Of a stretch of DNA of 64,000 bases, positions 24,783-33,993 are shown one piece after another (positions within the stretch are counted from its first letter, which is position 1; each line of letters opens with the position of its first letter). Below the pieces are notes generated by a model, which saw only the letters and a program-made list of their open reading frames with translations, searched no databases and had not been told where the DNA came from. Source of the stretch: Planctomonas psychrotolerans. Its GTDB lineage: Bacteria > Actinomycetota > Actinomycetes > Actinomycetales > Microbacteriaceae. The stretch spans positions 992,001 through 1,056,000 of the forward strand of contig NZ_SJEV01000001.1 in NCBI RefSeq assembly GCF_008642235.1, read 5' to 3'. A program made the position numbers and the translations under genes.

Positions 24783-26234
24783 CTACACCCGGTGCCCGCG
24801 CGCCGTGCCCAGAATCGTCCGTGCGTTTCGCAGCGACTGCACGCCGAGCACCAGCGCGAGGAGCACCACCCCGGCCGTGAGCGCGGCCTCCTGCTGCGCG
24901 GGAGAGCTCGCGGTCCACACCGTCAGGACGGTGGCGATGCCGCCCGCGGCGAACAGCGATAGGGCACGAATGACGCCGCGATCCGCGGACGACGCGGGTT
25001 CGGAGCCGCGCTCGGCGCGTGCCTGCGCGGCCGCGGAGCTGCACTGCCGCGTACCCAGATTGCGGATCCACGCGCGTGCGTGGCCGAGGCCTTTCACCGT
25101 TCGGTACGCCTCCTGAGGGAGGAACAGGACTGCGCTCAGGATGTCGGATGCGCTCCGCCCGGCGATCCTGGACACCACGCACAGATCCGCGAGCAGTGCG
25201 AGCACGACCGGTACCAGCCATAGTCCGGAGACGTGCAGCCCGCCGGTGCTGGCGAACCCGACGGCGAGCACGGCCGCGAGCAGCCGGGATGCGAGGTGGG
25301 TGGCCGATCCAGCGCCGCCCTGCGCGCTCCGCGCTACCTGGGCGATACGGGGCAGATCGAGGGAGAAACGCTCGTCGTCCGCTGCGTTGATTCGCGGCTG
25401 TCCGCGCAGCCAGCAGGCGGTGGTCGGCGGGGCGGTACTGGCACGGGCATGTTCCGACACCCGCGCCTCGTAGCCACTGCTCAGCAGGTCGGCCGTGAGC
25501 CGGACGTCCTCGACGCCGAAGTCGGCGAGCCACGGGCCTTGTCGGTGGCCGGCGATCTCGGCCAGCGCCGCCGTGCGCAGCAACGAGCACGTGCCATCGA
25601 GTACGAGCGTGCGTCCGCCGCGGACCAGCGCGCTGAGCGCATCCGTCGCGGCATCCACCCGTTGCGCCCGCACGAGCGCGTGCGCGACCACGCCACCACT
25701 CGCGTCCTGGTCGGGCATGGACACGGCGGAGACCCCGCCGAGGCGCGGATCGGCTACCACGTCGGTCAGAAGGTGCGCGAGGCAGTCGATGGCGAGGATC
25801 GTGTCGGCATCAACGCCGAGTACGTAGTCATGGCGACGGGCGAGCGACCACGCGAAGTTGAGTGCGCCCACCTTGCCGTCGTCGTTGACCCCGATGTCGA
25901 TCACCGTCACCACGCAGGTCGCGGGTCCCCCGCGGCGCGGTAGCACGTGCCGACCGTTGTACCGGCGGGCGACGTCGAAGGTCTGATCGGTCGAGTTGTT
26001 CACGACGACGAAGATCGAATCCGGTGGCCGGCTCTGGCCGAGCAGCGCATCCATCGTCGCCGCGATCGACTCCTGCTCGTTGTAGGCGGCGATGACCGCG
26101 GCCACGGTCGGTGCGGCGAGCGGATCCGGGCTGCCCGAATCCTGCGGGGTTCGCTCACGAAGTCGCGCAGGCACGGCGGATCGGATCTCCTTCAGGACGT
26201 CGACATGGGCAGCGCAAAGCTCGGGTCGTCGCAT
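24783..26234 (-). CDS. Family 2 glycosyltransferase with C-terminal membrane helices
   Basis: About 483 residues. The GT-A nucleotide-sugar domain has VAAVIAAYNEQESI, VVVNNSTDQT and the metal-binding LGVDADT (DxD). An acceptor-site-like VEDVRLTADLLSSGYEARV follows. Two or three hydrophobic segments (about 335-385 and 420-460) sit at the C-terminus. This suggests a membrane-bound processive or polyprenyl-linked transferase; donor and acceptor are unknown. ATG 26234 is the most sensible start, since earlier codons run into the divergent photolyase gene. Confidence 0.8.
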   Translation of the reverse strand: MRRPELCAAHVDVLKEIRSAVPARLRERTPQDSGSPDPLAAPTVAAVIAAYNEQESIAATMDALLGQSRPPDSIFVVVNNSTDQTFDVARRYNGRHVLPRRGGPATCVVTVIDIGVNDDGKVGALNFAWSLARRHDYVLGVDADTILAIDCLAHLLTDVVADPRLGGVSAVSMPDQDASGGVVAHALVRAQRVDAATDALSALVRGGRTLVLDGTCSLLRTAALAEIAGHRQGPWLADFGVEDVRLTADLLSSGYEARVSEHARASTAPPTTACWLRGQPRINAADDERFSLDLPRIAQVARSAQGGAGSATHLASRLLAAVLAVGFASTGGLHVSGLWLVPVVLALLADLCVVSRIAGRSASDILSAVLFLPQEAYRTVKGLGHARAWIRNLGTRQCSSAAAQARAERGSEPASSADRGVIRALSLFAAGGIATVLTVWTASSPAQQEAALTAGVVLLALVLGVQSLRNARTILGTARGHRV

Positions 26235-26418
26235 GCGCTGCAGAGCCGCACGGGTCGCGACTCTTTCCCCTTCCTCGAGCGTAGGCACCCGCCTCCCCGC
26301 GCGAAAGCACCCGAGCGGGGGGCACGCATCCGGGGGCGCACCCCGGAGGGTCGGAAACCCGGCCGTTGCGACCGTCGCGGCGGCGCACGACGCCGGGGCG
26401 ACTCGTAGGCTGGGCTCC

Positions 26419-27888
26419 ATGTCTCCGCGACCCGATGGCGCCCATCCCGGCCCGAGCATCGTGTGGTTCCGCGACGATCTTCGGATCGCCGACAACCCTG
26501 CTCTGCATGCGGCGCTCGATCGCGGCGAGCCGATCCTTGCCGTCTATGTGCTCGATGACGTGAGTCCCGGGATCCGCCCGCTTGGGGGAGCGAGCAGGTG
26601 GTGGTTGCACTACAGCCTCGAGCGGCTCGCGGCATCGATCGGCGAGCTCGGCGGACGGATGATCCTGCGTCAGGGGCCGGCCGGAACGGTGATCCCCGAC
26701 GTCGTGCGGGAGACATCGGCGGGTGCCGTGTTCTGGAACCGCCGATACGGTGGCGCCGAACGCGAGGTCGACGCCGGGATCAAGAGCTGGGGCACCGACT
26801 CCGGCCTGGAGATGGCGAGCTTCGCCGCGTCCCTCCTGTTCGAACCGTGGACGATCTCGAACGGCAGCGGCGACCCGTTCCGCGTATTCACGCCGTTCTG
26901 GCGCGCCTGCCTGCACGAGCCGGAGCCGCGGGCTCCCCTCCCTGCACCCGCCTCGATGGACGCGTTCAGCGGCACGGTGGCATCCGACGCGCTCGCCGAC
27001 CTGGACCTGCTCCCCACGAAGCCGGACTGGGCCGGCGGGCTCCGGGCCGACAACGACCCGGGTGAGCGCGCCGGTGCAGCACGGCTCGAGCAGTTCGCGA
27101 GCGAAGACCTGCCCGACTACGCCGGCGATCGTGATCAGCCCGCCCGGTACGCCACATCGCGCCTCTCGCCGCACCTGCGCTGGGGTGAGGTCAGTCCGTA
27201 TCAGGTGTGGCACCGCATCCAACGCGGCCGCGGGTCGTCCGCCTCGTACGACGAGAGCGCCTCCAAGTTCCTCGCCGAGATCGGCTGGCGCGAGTTCAGC
27301 TACTCGCTCCTGTACTTCCACCCCGACCTGGCCAGCCGAAATCTGAACACCCGGTTCGACGGATTCGACTGGAACCCCACCGAGGGCGACGCGCTGCAGG
27401 CATGGCAGAGCGGGCGGACCGGGTTCCCCCTGGTCGACGCCGGAATGCGCGCCCTCTGGCAGACCGGGAACCTGCACAACCGCGTGCGCATGGTGGTGGC
27501 CTCGTTCCTCATCAAGAACCTGCGGATCGACTGGCGCGCGGGCGAGGCGTGGTTCTGGGACACGCTGGTCGACGCGGATGCGGCGAACAACGGGGCGAGC
27601 TGGCAGTGGGTGGCCGGGTCCGGAGCCGACGCCGCGCCGTTCTTCCGCGTGTTCAATCCGGTGCTGCAGAGCCGCAAGTTCGACCCCACCGGGGACTACA
27701 TCCGCGAATTCGTGCCCGAGTTGGGGCAGTTGTCGGCCAGTGACATCCACGAGCCGTGGTCGGCGCGCGGCGACCTGGTGGACGCGGCGCTCGGCGGTGG
27801 TGTGGACGCCTACCCGTCGCCCATCGTCGACCTCAAAACCTCCCGCCGCGACGCCCTGGCCGCGTACGACGCCATCAAGAACGCGTAG
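26419..27888 (+). CDS. phr: Deoxyribodipyrimidine photolyase (cryptochrome/photolyase family)
   Basis: Blue-light, FAD-dependent repair of UV pyrimidine dimers. 489 residues. The N-terminal alpha/beta antenna domain begins SIVWFRDDLRIADNPAL. The C-terminal FAD domain contains TSRLSPHLRWGEVSP, FLAEIGWREFSYSLLYF, the WQSGRTGFPLVDAGMRALW helix and DADAANNGASWQWVAGSG. These are class I CPD-photolyase hallmarks, including the Trp electron-transfer region. ATG 26419. Confidence 0.95.
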   Translation: MSPRPDGAHPGPSIVWFRDDLRIADNPALHAALDRGEPILAVYVLDDVSPGIRPLGGASRWWLHYSLERLAASIGELGGRMILRQGPAGTVIPDVVRETSAGAVFWNRRYGGAEREVDAGIKSWGTDSGLEMASFAASLLFEPWTISNGSGDPFRVFTPFWRACLHEPEPRAPLPAPASMDAFSGTVASDALADLDLLPTKPDWAGGLRADNDPGERAGAARLEQFASEDLPDYAGDRDQPARYATSRLSPHLRWGEVSPYQVWHRIQRGRGSSASYDESASKFLAEIGWREFSYSLLYFHPDLASRNLNTRFDGFDWNPTEGDALQAWQSGRTGFPLVDAGMRALWQTGNLHNRVRMVVASFLIKNLRIDWRAGEAWFWDTLVDADAANNGASWQWVAGSGADAAPFFRVFNPVLQSRKFDPTGDYIREFVPELGQLSASDIHEPWSARGDLVDAALGGGVDAYPSPIVDLKTSRRDALAAYDAIKNA

Positions 27889-27897
27889 GGCGCTCGC

Positions 27898-28572
27898 TCA
27901 GAGGCCCTGCTCGACCATGTCGAGCAGGCGACGCTCCACCCCGCCGACGAGCTCGTGCGGTAGCCCGCGGAGTGGTCCATCGATCATGAGGGTGGCGAGC
28001 CCGTGCACGGCGGACCAGGCCAGGAACTCGGTGTGCGCCCGCCGTTCGGCGGGGAGGATGCCGGCCTCCACGTGCTCGTCGAGGGCGATCGTGAGGAGCT
28101 GGAACGGCGTGCGGCCACCGCGACCCGCCTTAGCGGAGCTGTCGGCCCGATCGAGCACCCGGGGCACCGAGAACGCCGCCCGGAACAGGCCGGGTTCGGA
28201 GCGGGCGAAGCGCAGATAGCCGGAACCGACGGCGCGGAGGTGCGCCCGCGCCAGTTCCGCGGCGAGCGCCGCGGGGTCCTCGGTACCGACGGCGCGCTCC
28301 GCGGCAGCGGTGGCGGAGGCGAGCTCGTCTTCCATCGCGTCGGCCACGAATCCCTGGGCCGCGTCCGATACCGCCTCGAGAAGGGCGCGATGGTCGGCGA
28401 AGTGCCGGTACGCGGCGTTCGGAGACACGCCCACCCGCCGGGTCGCTTCGCGCAGCACCACTGCATGCGGACCACCATCTCGGGCGAGCTCCACGCCCGC
28501 GTCGAGCAGCGCTTGCTGCAGGTCGCCGTGGCGATAGGTGTCGCGGGATGCGCCGCCGCGCGGTTCGCTCAC
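27898..28572 (-). CDS. TetR-family regulator (WHG-type ligand domain)
   Basis: 224 residues. The N-terminal HTH has GVELARDGGPHAVVLREATRRVGVSPNAAYRHFADHRALLEAV. The C-terminal part has the WSAVHGLATLMIDGPLRGL segment typical of the WHG-domain TetR group. GTG 28572 is divergent from the SDR gene (123 bp between starts), so that oxidoreductase is the likeliest target. Confidence 0.88.
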   Translation of the reverse strand: MSEPRGGASRDTYRHGDLQQALLDAGVELARDGGPHAVVLREATRRVGVSPNAAYRHFADHRALLEAVSDAAQGFVADAMEDELASATAAAERAVGTEDPAALAAELARAHLRAVGSGYLRFARSEPGLFRAAFSVPRVLDRADSSAKAGRGGRTPFQLLTIALDEHVEAGILPAERRAHTEFLAWSAVHGLATLMIDGPLRGLPHELVGGVERRLLDMVEQGL

Positions 28573-28695
28573 ACTGTCCCCCGGTTCCGCACGGCGATCG
28601 ATGGTTGATGCGGAACAACGCTACAACGCGCGGGACGGTGCCCCGTTCCGGTTCGGGCCTTCCCCGGTGTCGGGGGCGGGGCCTACCCTGCAATC

Positions 28696-29613
28696 ATGGC
28701 GACGACGCGAGCACTCTCCGGCAGGGTGGCATTGGTGACGGGTGCGAGTCGGGGCGTCGGCCGCGGCATCGCGCTCGGGCTCGGCGAGGCGGGTGCGACC
28801 GTCTACGTCACCGGGAGAACGACCGTGGAGGGCACCGCACCCTCGACGCTTCCGGGTACGGTGCAGGCCACGGCGGATGCGGTGACTGAGGCGGGTGGGG
28901 TCGGTATCGCGGCACCCATGGATGCCGCCGTCGATGACGAGATCGCGGGCGTCGTGCGCCGGATCGAGGCGGAGCAGGGGCGCCTCGACATCCTGGTCAA
29001 CAGCACGTGGGGCGGATACGAGCGCTTCACCGACGGCTCCGAGTTCAATCCGGGTCCGTTCTGGGAGCAGCCTCTGGGGCTGTGGGACTCCATGCATCGC
29101 ATCGGGCTGCGCGCGCACTACGTCACCTCGTCGTTCGCGGCGCCGCTGCTCATCCGCTCCGATGCGGGACTCGTGGTGAGCCTCTCGTCCTTCGCCGCCG
29201 AGGTGTTCGTGCCCCCGGTGCCGTACGGGGTCGCTCACGCGGCGATCGACCGGCTGGCCGCCGACATGGCCGAGGACCTGCGACCGCACTCGGTCACGTC
29301 GATCGCTCTCTACCCCGGACTGGTGCTCACCGAGGGCGTCGTGCGCAACATCGAGTTCTTCGCCGACGACACCAACCGGGAGACGCCGCTGTTCGTCGGG
29401 CGCACTGTGGCGGCGCTCGCGGCCGATCCGGACGTGTTCCGGCTCACCGGGCGCGCACTCGTCGCGGCCGAGGTGGCGGCGGCATACGGTGTGGTCGACG
29501 AGCACGGCGTGCTGCCGACCTCCAACCGTGAGGCCGTCACGGGGGTGGCGGTGCCGCCGTTCGAACAGCCGACGGCTCAGCTCGGCGACAGGCCGAGCTT
29601 GCGCACCCAGTAG
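28696..29613 (+). CDS. Short-chain dehydrogenase/reductase with atypical active site
   Basis: 305 residues, DHRS1-like SDR. The cofactor motif is VTGASRGVGRGIAL and TGRT follows strand 2; ILVNSTWGG replaces NNAG. The catalytic Ser region is VVSLSSF. The usual YxxxK reads YGVAH, with His (CAC codon at about 29236-29238) in place of the catalytic Lys. Activity is therefore uncertain. ATG 28696. The 3' end overlaps the convergent HAD gene by 37 bp. Confidence 0.88.
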   Translation: MATTRALSGRVALVTGASRGVGRGIALGLGEAGATVYVTGRTTVEGTAPSTLPGTVQATADAVTEAGGVGIAAPMDAAVDDEIAGVVRRIEAEQGRLDILVNSTWGGYERFTDGSEFNPGPFWEQPLGLWDSMHRIGLRAHYVTSSFAAPLLIRSDAGLVVSLSSFAAEVFVPPVPYGVAHAAIDRLAADMAEDLRPHSVTSIALYPGLVLTEGVVRNIEFFADDTNRETPLFVGRTVAALAADPDVFRLTGRALVAAEVAAAYGVVDEHGVLPTSNREAVTGVAVPPFEQPTAQLGDRPSLRTQ

Positions 29614-30461
29614 GAGAGGAACGCGGCCCCGGCCTCATCGTGGATGAGGTCGCCCTCGACGATCACCGGATACGGTCGCTCCAGCGTGCCGTCGCTCGGC
29701 CGCACGTCGACGTGGGCAACGTCGTACCCGGCGGCATGCAGGTGATCGGCCATGAGGTAGTCGCTGCGGGAGTCACCGACCGAGCGCCATTCGCGCGGCA
29801 ACGGGCCCGTCGTGAGGAAGTGCGCGAGCGCACGTTCGGCGCCGCGGTCCTTGTCCAGCAGCACGGACTCGATGTCCGTGGAGATGATGGTGGGGTCGAG
29901 GCGGTACGGCACGGATCCGCTCTCGTCGGGGGATTCGCGGTCGCCGTAGCGCACGCCGAGGCCGTGCCCGGCGATCAGAGCGAACGCGGCATCGTTGAAC
30001 CGCTTCTGCTCGGTGACGTACGTGGTGTGGTCGACGTCCACCCGTTGCTCCACCGAGATCATCGCGCGCTTCGTCTCATCGAAGAACATCGTGGCGGCGA
30101 AGTCCGCCTCGACCATGCGGCGTGCGTCGTCCACGGCGGCCTGCGGCAGTGCGACGCTCGCATCGACCTCGACCTTCCCCATACCTTCTGTGCCCACGGT
30201 GGACCACGCCGCGCCCTTCTCGAACACCGCGAACATCCGCGCACCGTCCCTGGCCAGCGCGTCGGCGAGCCCCGCCGACAGCAGCGGCGTGATCACCTGA
30301 TCGCGAATGAACGCGTCGGAACGACCGGTGATGAAGGCGATGGGAACCCCTCCCGCCGTGAGGGTCACGAGGTCGGAGAGGATGCTGTCGATGGCGACGG
30401 TACGGGAGACCGGGCTGGCGATGGGCCCGTCGACGTCGAGGAGGAGTCCGAGTTTCTGCAC
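29577..30461 (-). CDS. HAD-family phosphatase (trehalose-phosphatase-like)
   Basis: About 294 residues beginning KLGLLLDVDGPIASPVS, with motif I DVDGP, motif II FITGRSD and the late motif WRSVGDSRSDYLMADHL. The cap type resembles the trehalose-6-phosphate phosphatase/sucrose-phosphatase branch, but no OtsA is nearby, so the substrate is open. GTG 30461 is used; longer frames upstream are low-complexity. Confidence 0.78.
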   Translation of the reverse strand: MQKLGLLLDVDGPIASPVSRTVAIDSILSDLVTLTAGGVPIAFITGRSDAFIRDQVITPLLSAGLADALARDGARMFAVFEKGAAWSTVGTEGMGKVEVDASVALPQAAVDDARRMVEADFAATMFFDETKRAMISVEQRVDVDHTTYVTEQKRFNDAAFALIAGHGLGVRYGDRESPDESGSVPYRLDPTIISTDIESVLLDKDRGAERALAHFLTTGPLPREWRSVGDSRSDYLMADHLHAAGYDVAHVDVRPSDGTLERPYPVIVEGDLIHDEAGAAFLSYWVRKLGLSPS

Positions 30462-30698
30462 GCTCCATTGTGGCGGGTTATCGGAGTGACGGCTCGAGGC
30501 ACGTCGTCGACTCCCCCGCCACGTCCCGGTCCGCGTCCCGGGCTCCCTCCATGCACGTCCCGGGCGAACTGCATCGTTGTGGCACCATGGGAGTGCTCCG
30601 GGCCCGCCGCCGGCGGGTGCAGCGCGGTGGTCGTCCGTGGTCGAGCGACACCGGACACCGGGTCGCGGAGGGGGCACCAGCCCAGAAACGGAGCGCCA

Positions 30699-32297
30699 GT
30701 GCACAGGGGACGCCGGCCGAGGTTTCGTCTCGACCGGTTCACCGTCACCGTGCTGGCGGTCGTTCTCCTCGGCGTCGTCCTCCGGCTGGCGGGTCTCGCC
30801 TGGGGACTACCGATGCGGCTGCACTCCGACGAGGGGGTGATCGTCACCGGCGCGCTCGACCTCGCGGAGCGGAACTCGTTCGAGCCGAGTATGTACTTCC
30901 GCCCTGATCATTTCGAGATCCAGCTGAGCTACCTCGCCTACACGGCATACTCGTACCTCGCCACCGGCTCACCGGTGGAGGTCGCCTATGCCGCGAACCC
31001 CGCCGTGTTCCTGCTCATCTCGCGGAGCATCACGGCGGTCTTCGGCATCGTGATGATCGTGCTCGCCTACGTCATCGGCAGGCGGTTCAGCCGGTCGACC
31101 GCGCTGATCGCCACCGCGCTCTTCGCGCTCTTCCCGCCGTTCGTCGAGCACTCCCACTACGCGACGCCCGACATCCCCCTCACCGCCGCGTTGATGGGAG
31201 TGGTGCTCGCCTGTATGACGTACCTGGAGCGCCCGCGGTACCCGAGCCTCCTCGTCGCCTGCGCGGCGACGGCCATCGCGATCACGATCAAATACCCGGG
31301 GGCGCTGGCGTCGGTGCTGATCGCCGTCGTGGTGATCCTCGCCGCCGTGCGCGACCGCGCCATCCTGCGCATCGTGCGGCACGGGTTCGTCGCCCTGTTC
31401 GCGGTCCTGGCGTTCGTGTTCCTGATCTCACCGGTGCTGTTCACCAACATCTCGGCGGTGATGGCCGCGATCGGGTCGGAATCCCGAAGCGTGCACGCGG
31501 GTGCCGACGGACTCGGCTGGGGAGGCAATCTCCTCTTCTATGCGAAGTCCTACGTCGGCACCTCCGGCATCCTCCTGCTCATCGCGAGCGCGCTCGGCGT
31601 CTTCGCCGCCGTGCGACTTCGCCTGCGGCAGGCCATCCCGCTGATGCTGGGCGGCGCCTTCTGGGTGATTTTGAGCGCGGTGCCGCTGCACTGGGAGCGC
31701 TGGGGGGTGCCCATGTTCACCACCCCGCTGCTCTTCGCGGCGATCGGGATCCCGTATGCGTTCTCCTTCCTCGCTCGACAGCGCTGGGCGCGCGGGTGGC
31801 GGACTCCGGTGACGGTGGTGGCGGCCGTGCTGGTGGGCGGCAATCTGGCCCTCGGCTCGGCCGCGGTCATCGCCCGCTTCCTGGCCGTCGACACCCGGGT
31901 GGCGTCCGCGCCGATGCTCGAGACGCGGGGCGTCGATGAGACCAATGCGATCTTCGGGGGCTACACCCCCCTGCTGCCCGACGGCCCGAAGACGATCTTC
32001 GATGAGCTCGTTCCCGTCGACGGCGAGCTCGCCGCCGTCGACCCCGACGACCGCTTCGTCGTGATCAGCAGCTGCATGTACGACCGGTACTTCGCCGAAG
32101 AGAAGTACGAGACGGAGCAGAACTTCTACGCGCAACTGGAATCCGCGTTCACCGTGGAACTCGACCTCGTGGCGGTCGATCCGTGGACGGGTGTCGCGGT
32201 CGAACCGCTGAACATGTACCGCGCCGCCGAGGTGATCGGCGACTACCTCGCGGGCGGCATGAGCGGGTGCGACATCCGCCTGTATCGGATGACGTAG
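30699..32297 (+). CDS. Polytopic glycosyltransferase, GT39/ArnT-like
   Basis: About 532 residues with 11-12 hydrophobic helices. The first luminal loop has LHSDEGVIVTGALDLAE, with the Asp-Glu pair typical of GT-C enzymes that use polyprenyl-phosphate sugars, followed by HSHYATPDIPL. The C-terminal 100 residues are soluble (FVVISSCMYDRYFAEEKYETE). It probably moves a sugar from a lipid carrier to a surface polymer or protein. GTG 30699 is preceded by GGAG; the frame upstream has no protein character. Confidence 0.82.
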   Translation: MHRGRRPRFRLDRFTVTVLAVVLLGVVLRLAGLAWGLPMRLHSDEGVIVTGALDLAERNSFEPSMYFRPDHFEIQLSYLAYTAYSYLATGSPVEVAYAANPAVFLLISRSITAVFGIVMIVLAYVIGRRFSRSTALIATALFALFPPFVEHSHYATPDIPLTAALMGVVLACMTYLERPRYPSLLVACAATAIAITIKYPGALASVLIAVVVILAAVRDRAILRIVRHGFVALFAVLAFVFLISPVLFTNISAVMAAIGSESRSVHAGADGLGWGGNLLFYAKSYVGTSGILLLIASALGVFAAVRLRLRQAIPLMLGGAFWVILSAVPLHWERWGVPMFTTPLLFAAIGIPYAFSFLARQRWARGWRTPVTVVAAVLVGGNLALGSAAVIARFLAVDTRVASAPMLETRGVDETNAIFGGYTPLLPDGPKTIFDELVPVDGELAAVDPDDRFVVISSCMYDRYFAEEKYETEQNFYAQLESAFTVELDLVAVDPWTGVAVEPLNMYRAAEVIGDYLAGGMSGCDIRLYRMT

Positions 32298-32380
32298 CGC
32301 TTCGACGGGGGAGGCTCGCCGTCGAAGCCGGCCGCGGAGCCGTTCACGACCCGGTCGGGGGCGGGCCGAAGCGCCCGCGA

Positions 32381-32848
32381 TCAGGCGGACGGATCCGGGA
32401 CGCCGGTCGCTCCGGTCGCCCCGGTCGCTGCGGTCCCTGCGGGGCGGCCGAACGAGAAGGAGCGGTGGCCGAAGAAGCTGAGCAGTGTCGTACCGACCAG
32501 CACGATCAGCTGCGCCAGCAGAGGCGGCACCGAGAGCACCTCGACGAGGAGCGGGAGCGCGATGGCGTTGATGGTGATGGCGACGAGGTACACGGTCACG
32601 AAGCGCAGCAGGTCCTGCAGCACGTTGCCGTGCACCCGGAACACGAACCGCCGGTAGAGCACGAACGCGAGGCCGATCGCGACCACGTAGGACAGGGCCA
32701 GGCTGATCAGATAGCCGAACCGGACGTCGGGGAACACCCAGACGGTGAGGGCGGCGTAGACGAGGTAACCGACCAGCGTGTTGATTCCCCCGACGATGAG
32801 GAATCGAATGCGCTGATCGCGCAGCACGGTGATGGCGAGTCGGCGCAT
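32381..32848 (-). CDS. GtrA-family membrane protein
   Basis: About 155 residues with four hydrophobic segments. Motifs are FLIVGGINTLVGYLVYAAL, LALSYVVAIGLAFVLYRRFVF and LLSFFGHRSFSFG, hallmarks of the GtrA/DPMS3 family thought to flip or stabilise polyprenyl-linked glucose. The tail contains AATGATGATG. ATG 32848 is chosen to begin just before the first helix. It is divergent from a GT2 gene of the Dpm1/GtrB type, its usual partner. Confidence 0.9.
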   Translation of the reverse strand: MRRLAITVLRDQRIRFLIVGGINTLVGYLVYAALTVWVFPDVRFGYLISLALSYVVAIGLAFVLYRRFVFRVHGNVLQDLLRFVTVYLVAITINAIALPLLVEVLSVPPLLAQLIVLVGTTLLSFFGHRSFSFGRPAGTAATGATGATGVPDPSA

Positions 32849-32958
32849 ACGCTCCCGAGCATAACGCCAGCGCCCCCCGGATCCTCCCGTCGAATCGGTA
32901 GTCTGAGGAATCACGCCTCTTCGCTCCACCGACGGTTCGCCCGGGAAGATTCCGCCCC

Positions 32959-33993
32959 ATGTCGCACACTGATCATCCGGGATTCCCGGATGCGATCCAC
33001 CGCGTCTCGATCGTCATTCCGGTCTACAAGGGGGAATCGACCCTCGGTGGCTTGCTCGCGGAGATCGACCCGTTGACGGCGCGCGCGGTCTCCCCCGGTG
33101 GTGCGGAGTGGACGGTGGCCGAGGTCATCCTCGTGTTCGACCACGGCCCGGACGATTCGGCGCGGGTCATCCGGTCACTGGAACGCACGTACGACTACGT
33201 GCGCCCGGTGTGGTTGAGCCGGAACTTCGGCCAGCACTCGGCCACGCTGGCGGGAATGGCGTCGAGCGGATCCGAGTGGATCGTGACCCTCGACGAGGAC
33301 GGACAGCACGACCCCTCGGCCATCGGGACCCTGCTCGACGCCGCCATCGCCGAATCCACGCCGCTCGTCTACGCGAAGCCCACCAACCCGCCGCCGCACG
33401 GCGCGTTCCGCAACGCCGCGTCCCGGTTGGCGAAGTCGACCGTCTCGCAGCTCGCCGGTGACGTCGCGACGCGCGACTACCAGAGCTTCCGGCTGATCTC
33501 CGGAGAGATCGGCCGGAGCGTCGCCGCGTACTCGGGCACCGGCGTCTACCTGGACGTGGCACTCGGCTGGGTGGCGCCGCGCGCCACCTCGGCCGGCGTC
33601 GAACTGCGGGGCGCGGGGGGTCGCTCGTCCGGCTACTCCCTGCGCACCCTCGCCAGTCACTTCTGGCGCCTCATCCTCTCCAGCGGCACGAAGGGGTTGC
33701 GCTTGGTCAGCCTGACCGGCGCCGTATTCGCGCTGGCCGGTCTCGTCCTGGCCGTCGTCTTCATCGTGCAGCGACTCACCGACGGCGATCTGCCCACCGG
33801 GTGGACCTCGTTGATCACCGTGATGCTGTTCTCGTCGGGCGCCGTGCTGTTCTCGCTGGGGGTCATCGCCGAATACCTCGGCGTCGTCGTGTCGACGGTC
33901 ATGGGGAAGCCGCCGTATCTGATCGTCAGTGATCCCGAGCAGGGACCGCTCGGGTCGTCGCGAACGCGTCCATGGCCGACCTCTCCTGGGTGA
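32959..33993 (+). CDS. GtrB/Dpm1-like polyprenyl-phosphate glycosyltransferase (GT2)
   Basis: 344 residues. The catalytic domain has VSIVIPVYKGESTL, LSRNFGQHSATLAGM, VTLDEDGQHDP (DxD) and then RDYQSFRLI; two C-terminal transmembrane helices lie at about 250-315. This architecture transfers sugar from UDP- or GDP-sugar to undecaprenyl phosphate. It overlaps the downstream epimerase by 22 bp. Together with GtrA and the GT39-like gene it forms a surface glycosylation set. Confidence 0.9.
   Translation: MSHTDHPGFPDAIHRVSIVIPVYKGESTLGGLLAEIDPLTARAVSPGGAEWTVAEVILVFDHGPDDSARVIRSLERTYDYVRPVWLSRNFGQHSATLAGMASSGSEWIVTLDEDGQHDPSAIGTLLDAAIAESTPLVYAKPTNPPPHGAFRNAASRLAKSTVSQLAGDVATRDYQSFRLISGEIGRSVAAYSGTGVYLDVALGWVAPRATSAGVELRGAGGRSSGYSLRTLASHFWRLILSSGTKGLRLVSLTGAVFALAGLVLAVVFIVQRLTDGDLPTGWTSLITVMLFSSGAVLFSLGVIAEYLGVVVSTVMGKPPYLIVSDPEQGPLGSSRTRPWPTSPG

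Noticed and set aside
29640-30698. N-terminal extension of the GT39-like protein
   Set aside because: This part is antisense to the HAD phosphatase and low-complexity; GTG 30699 has a ribosome-binding site.
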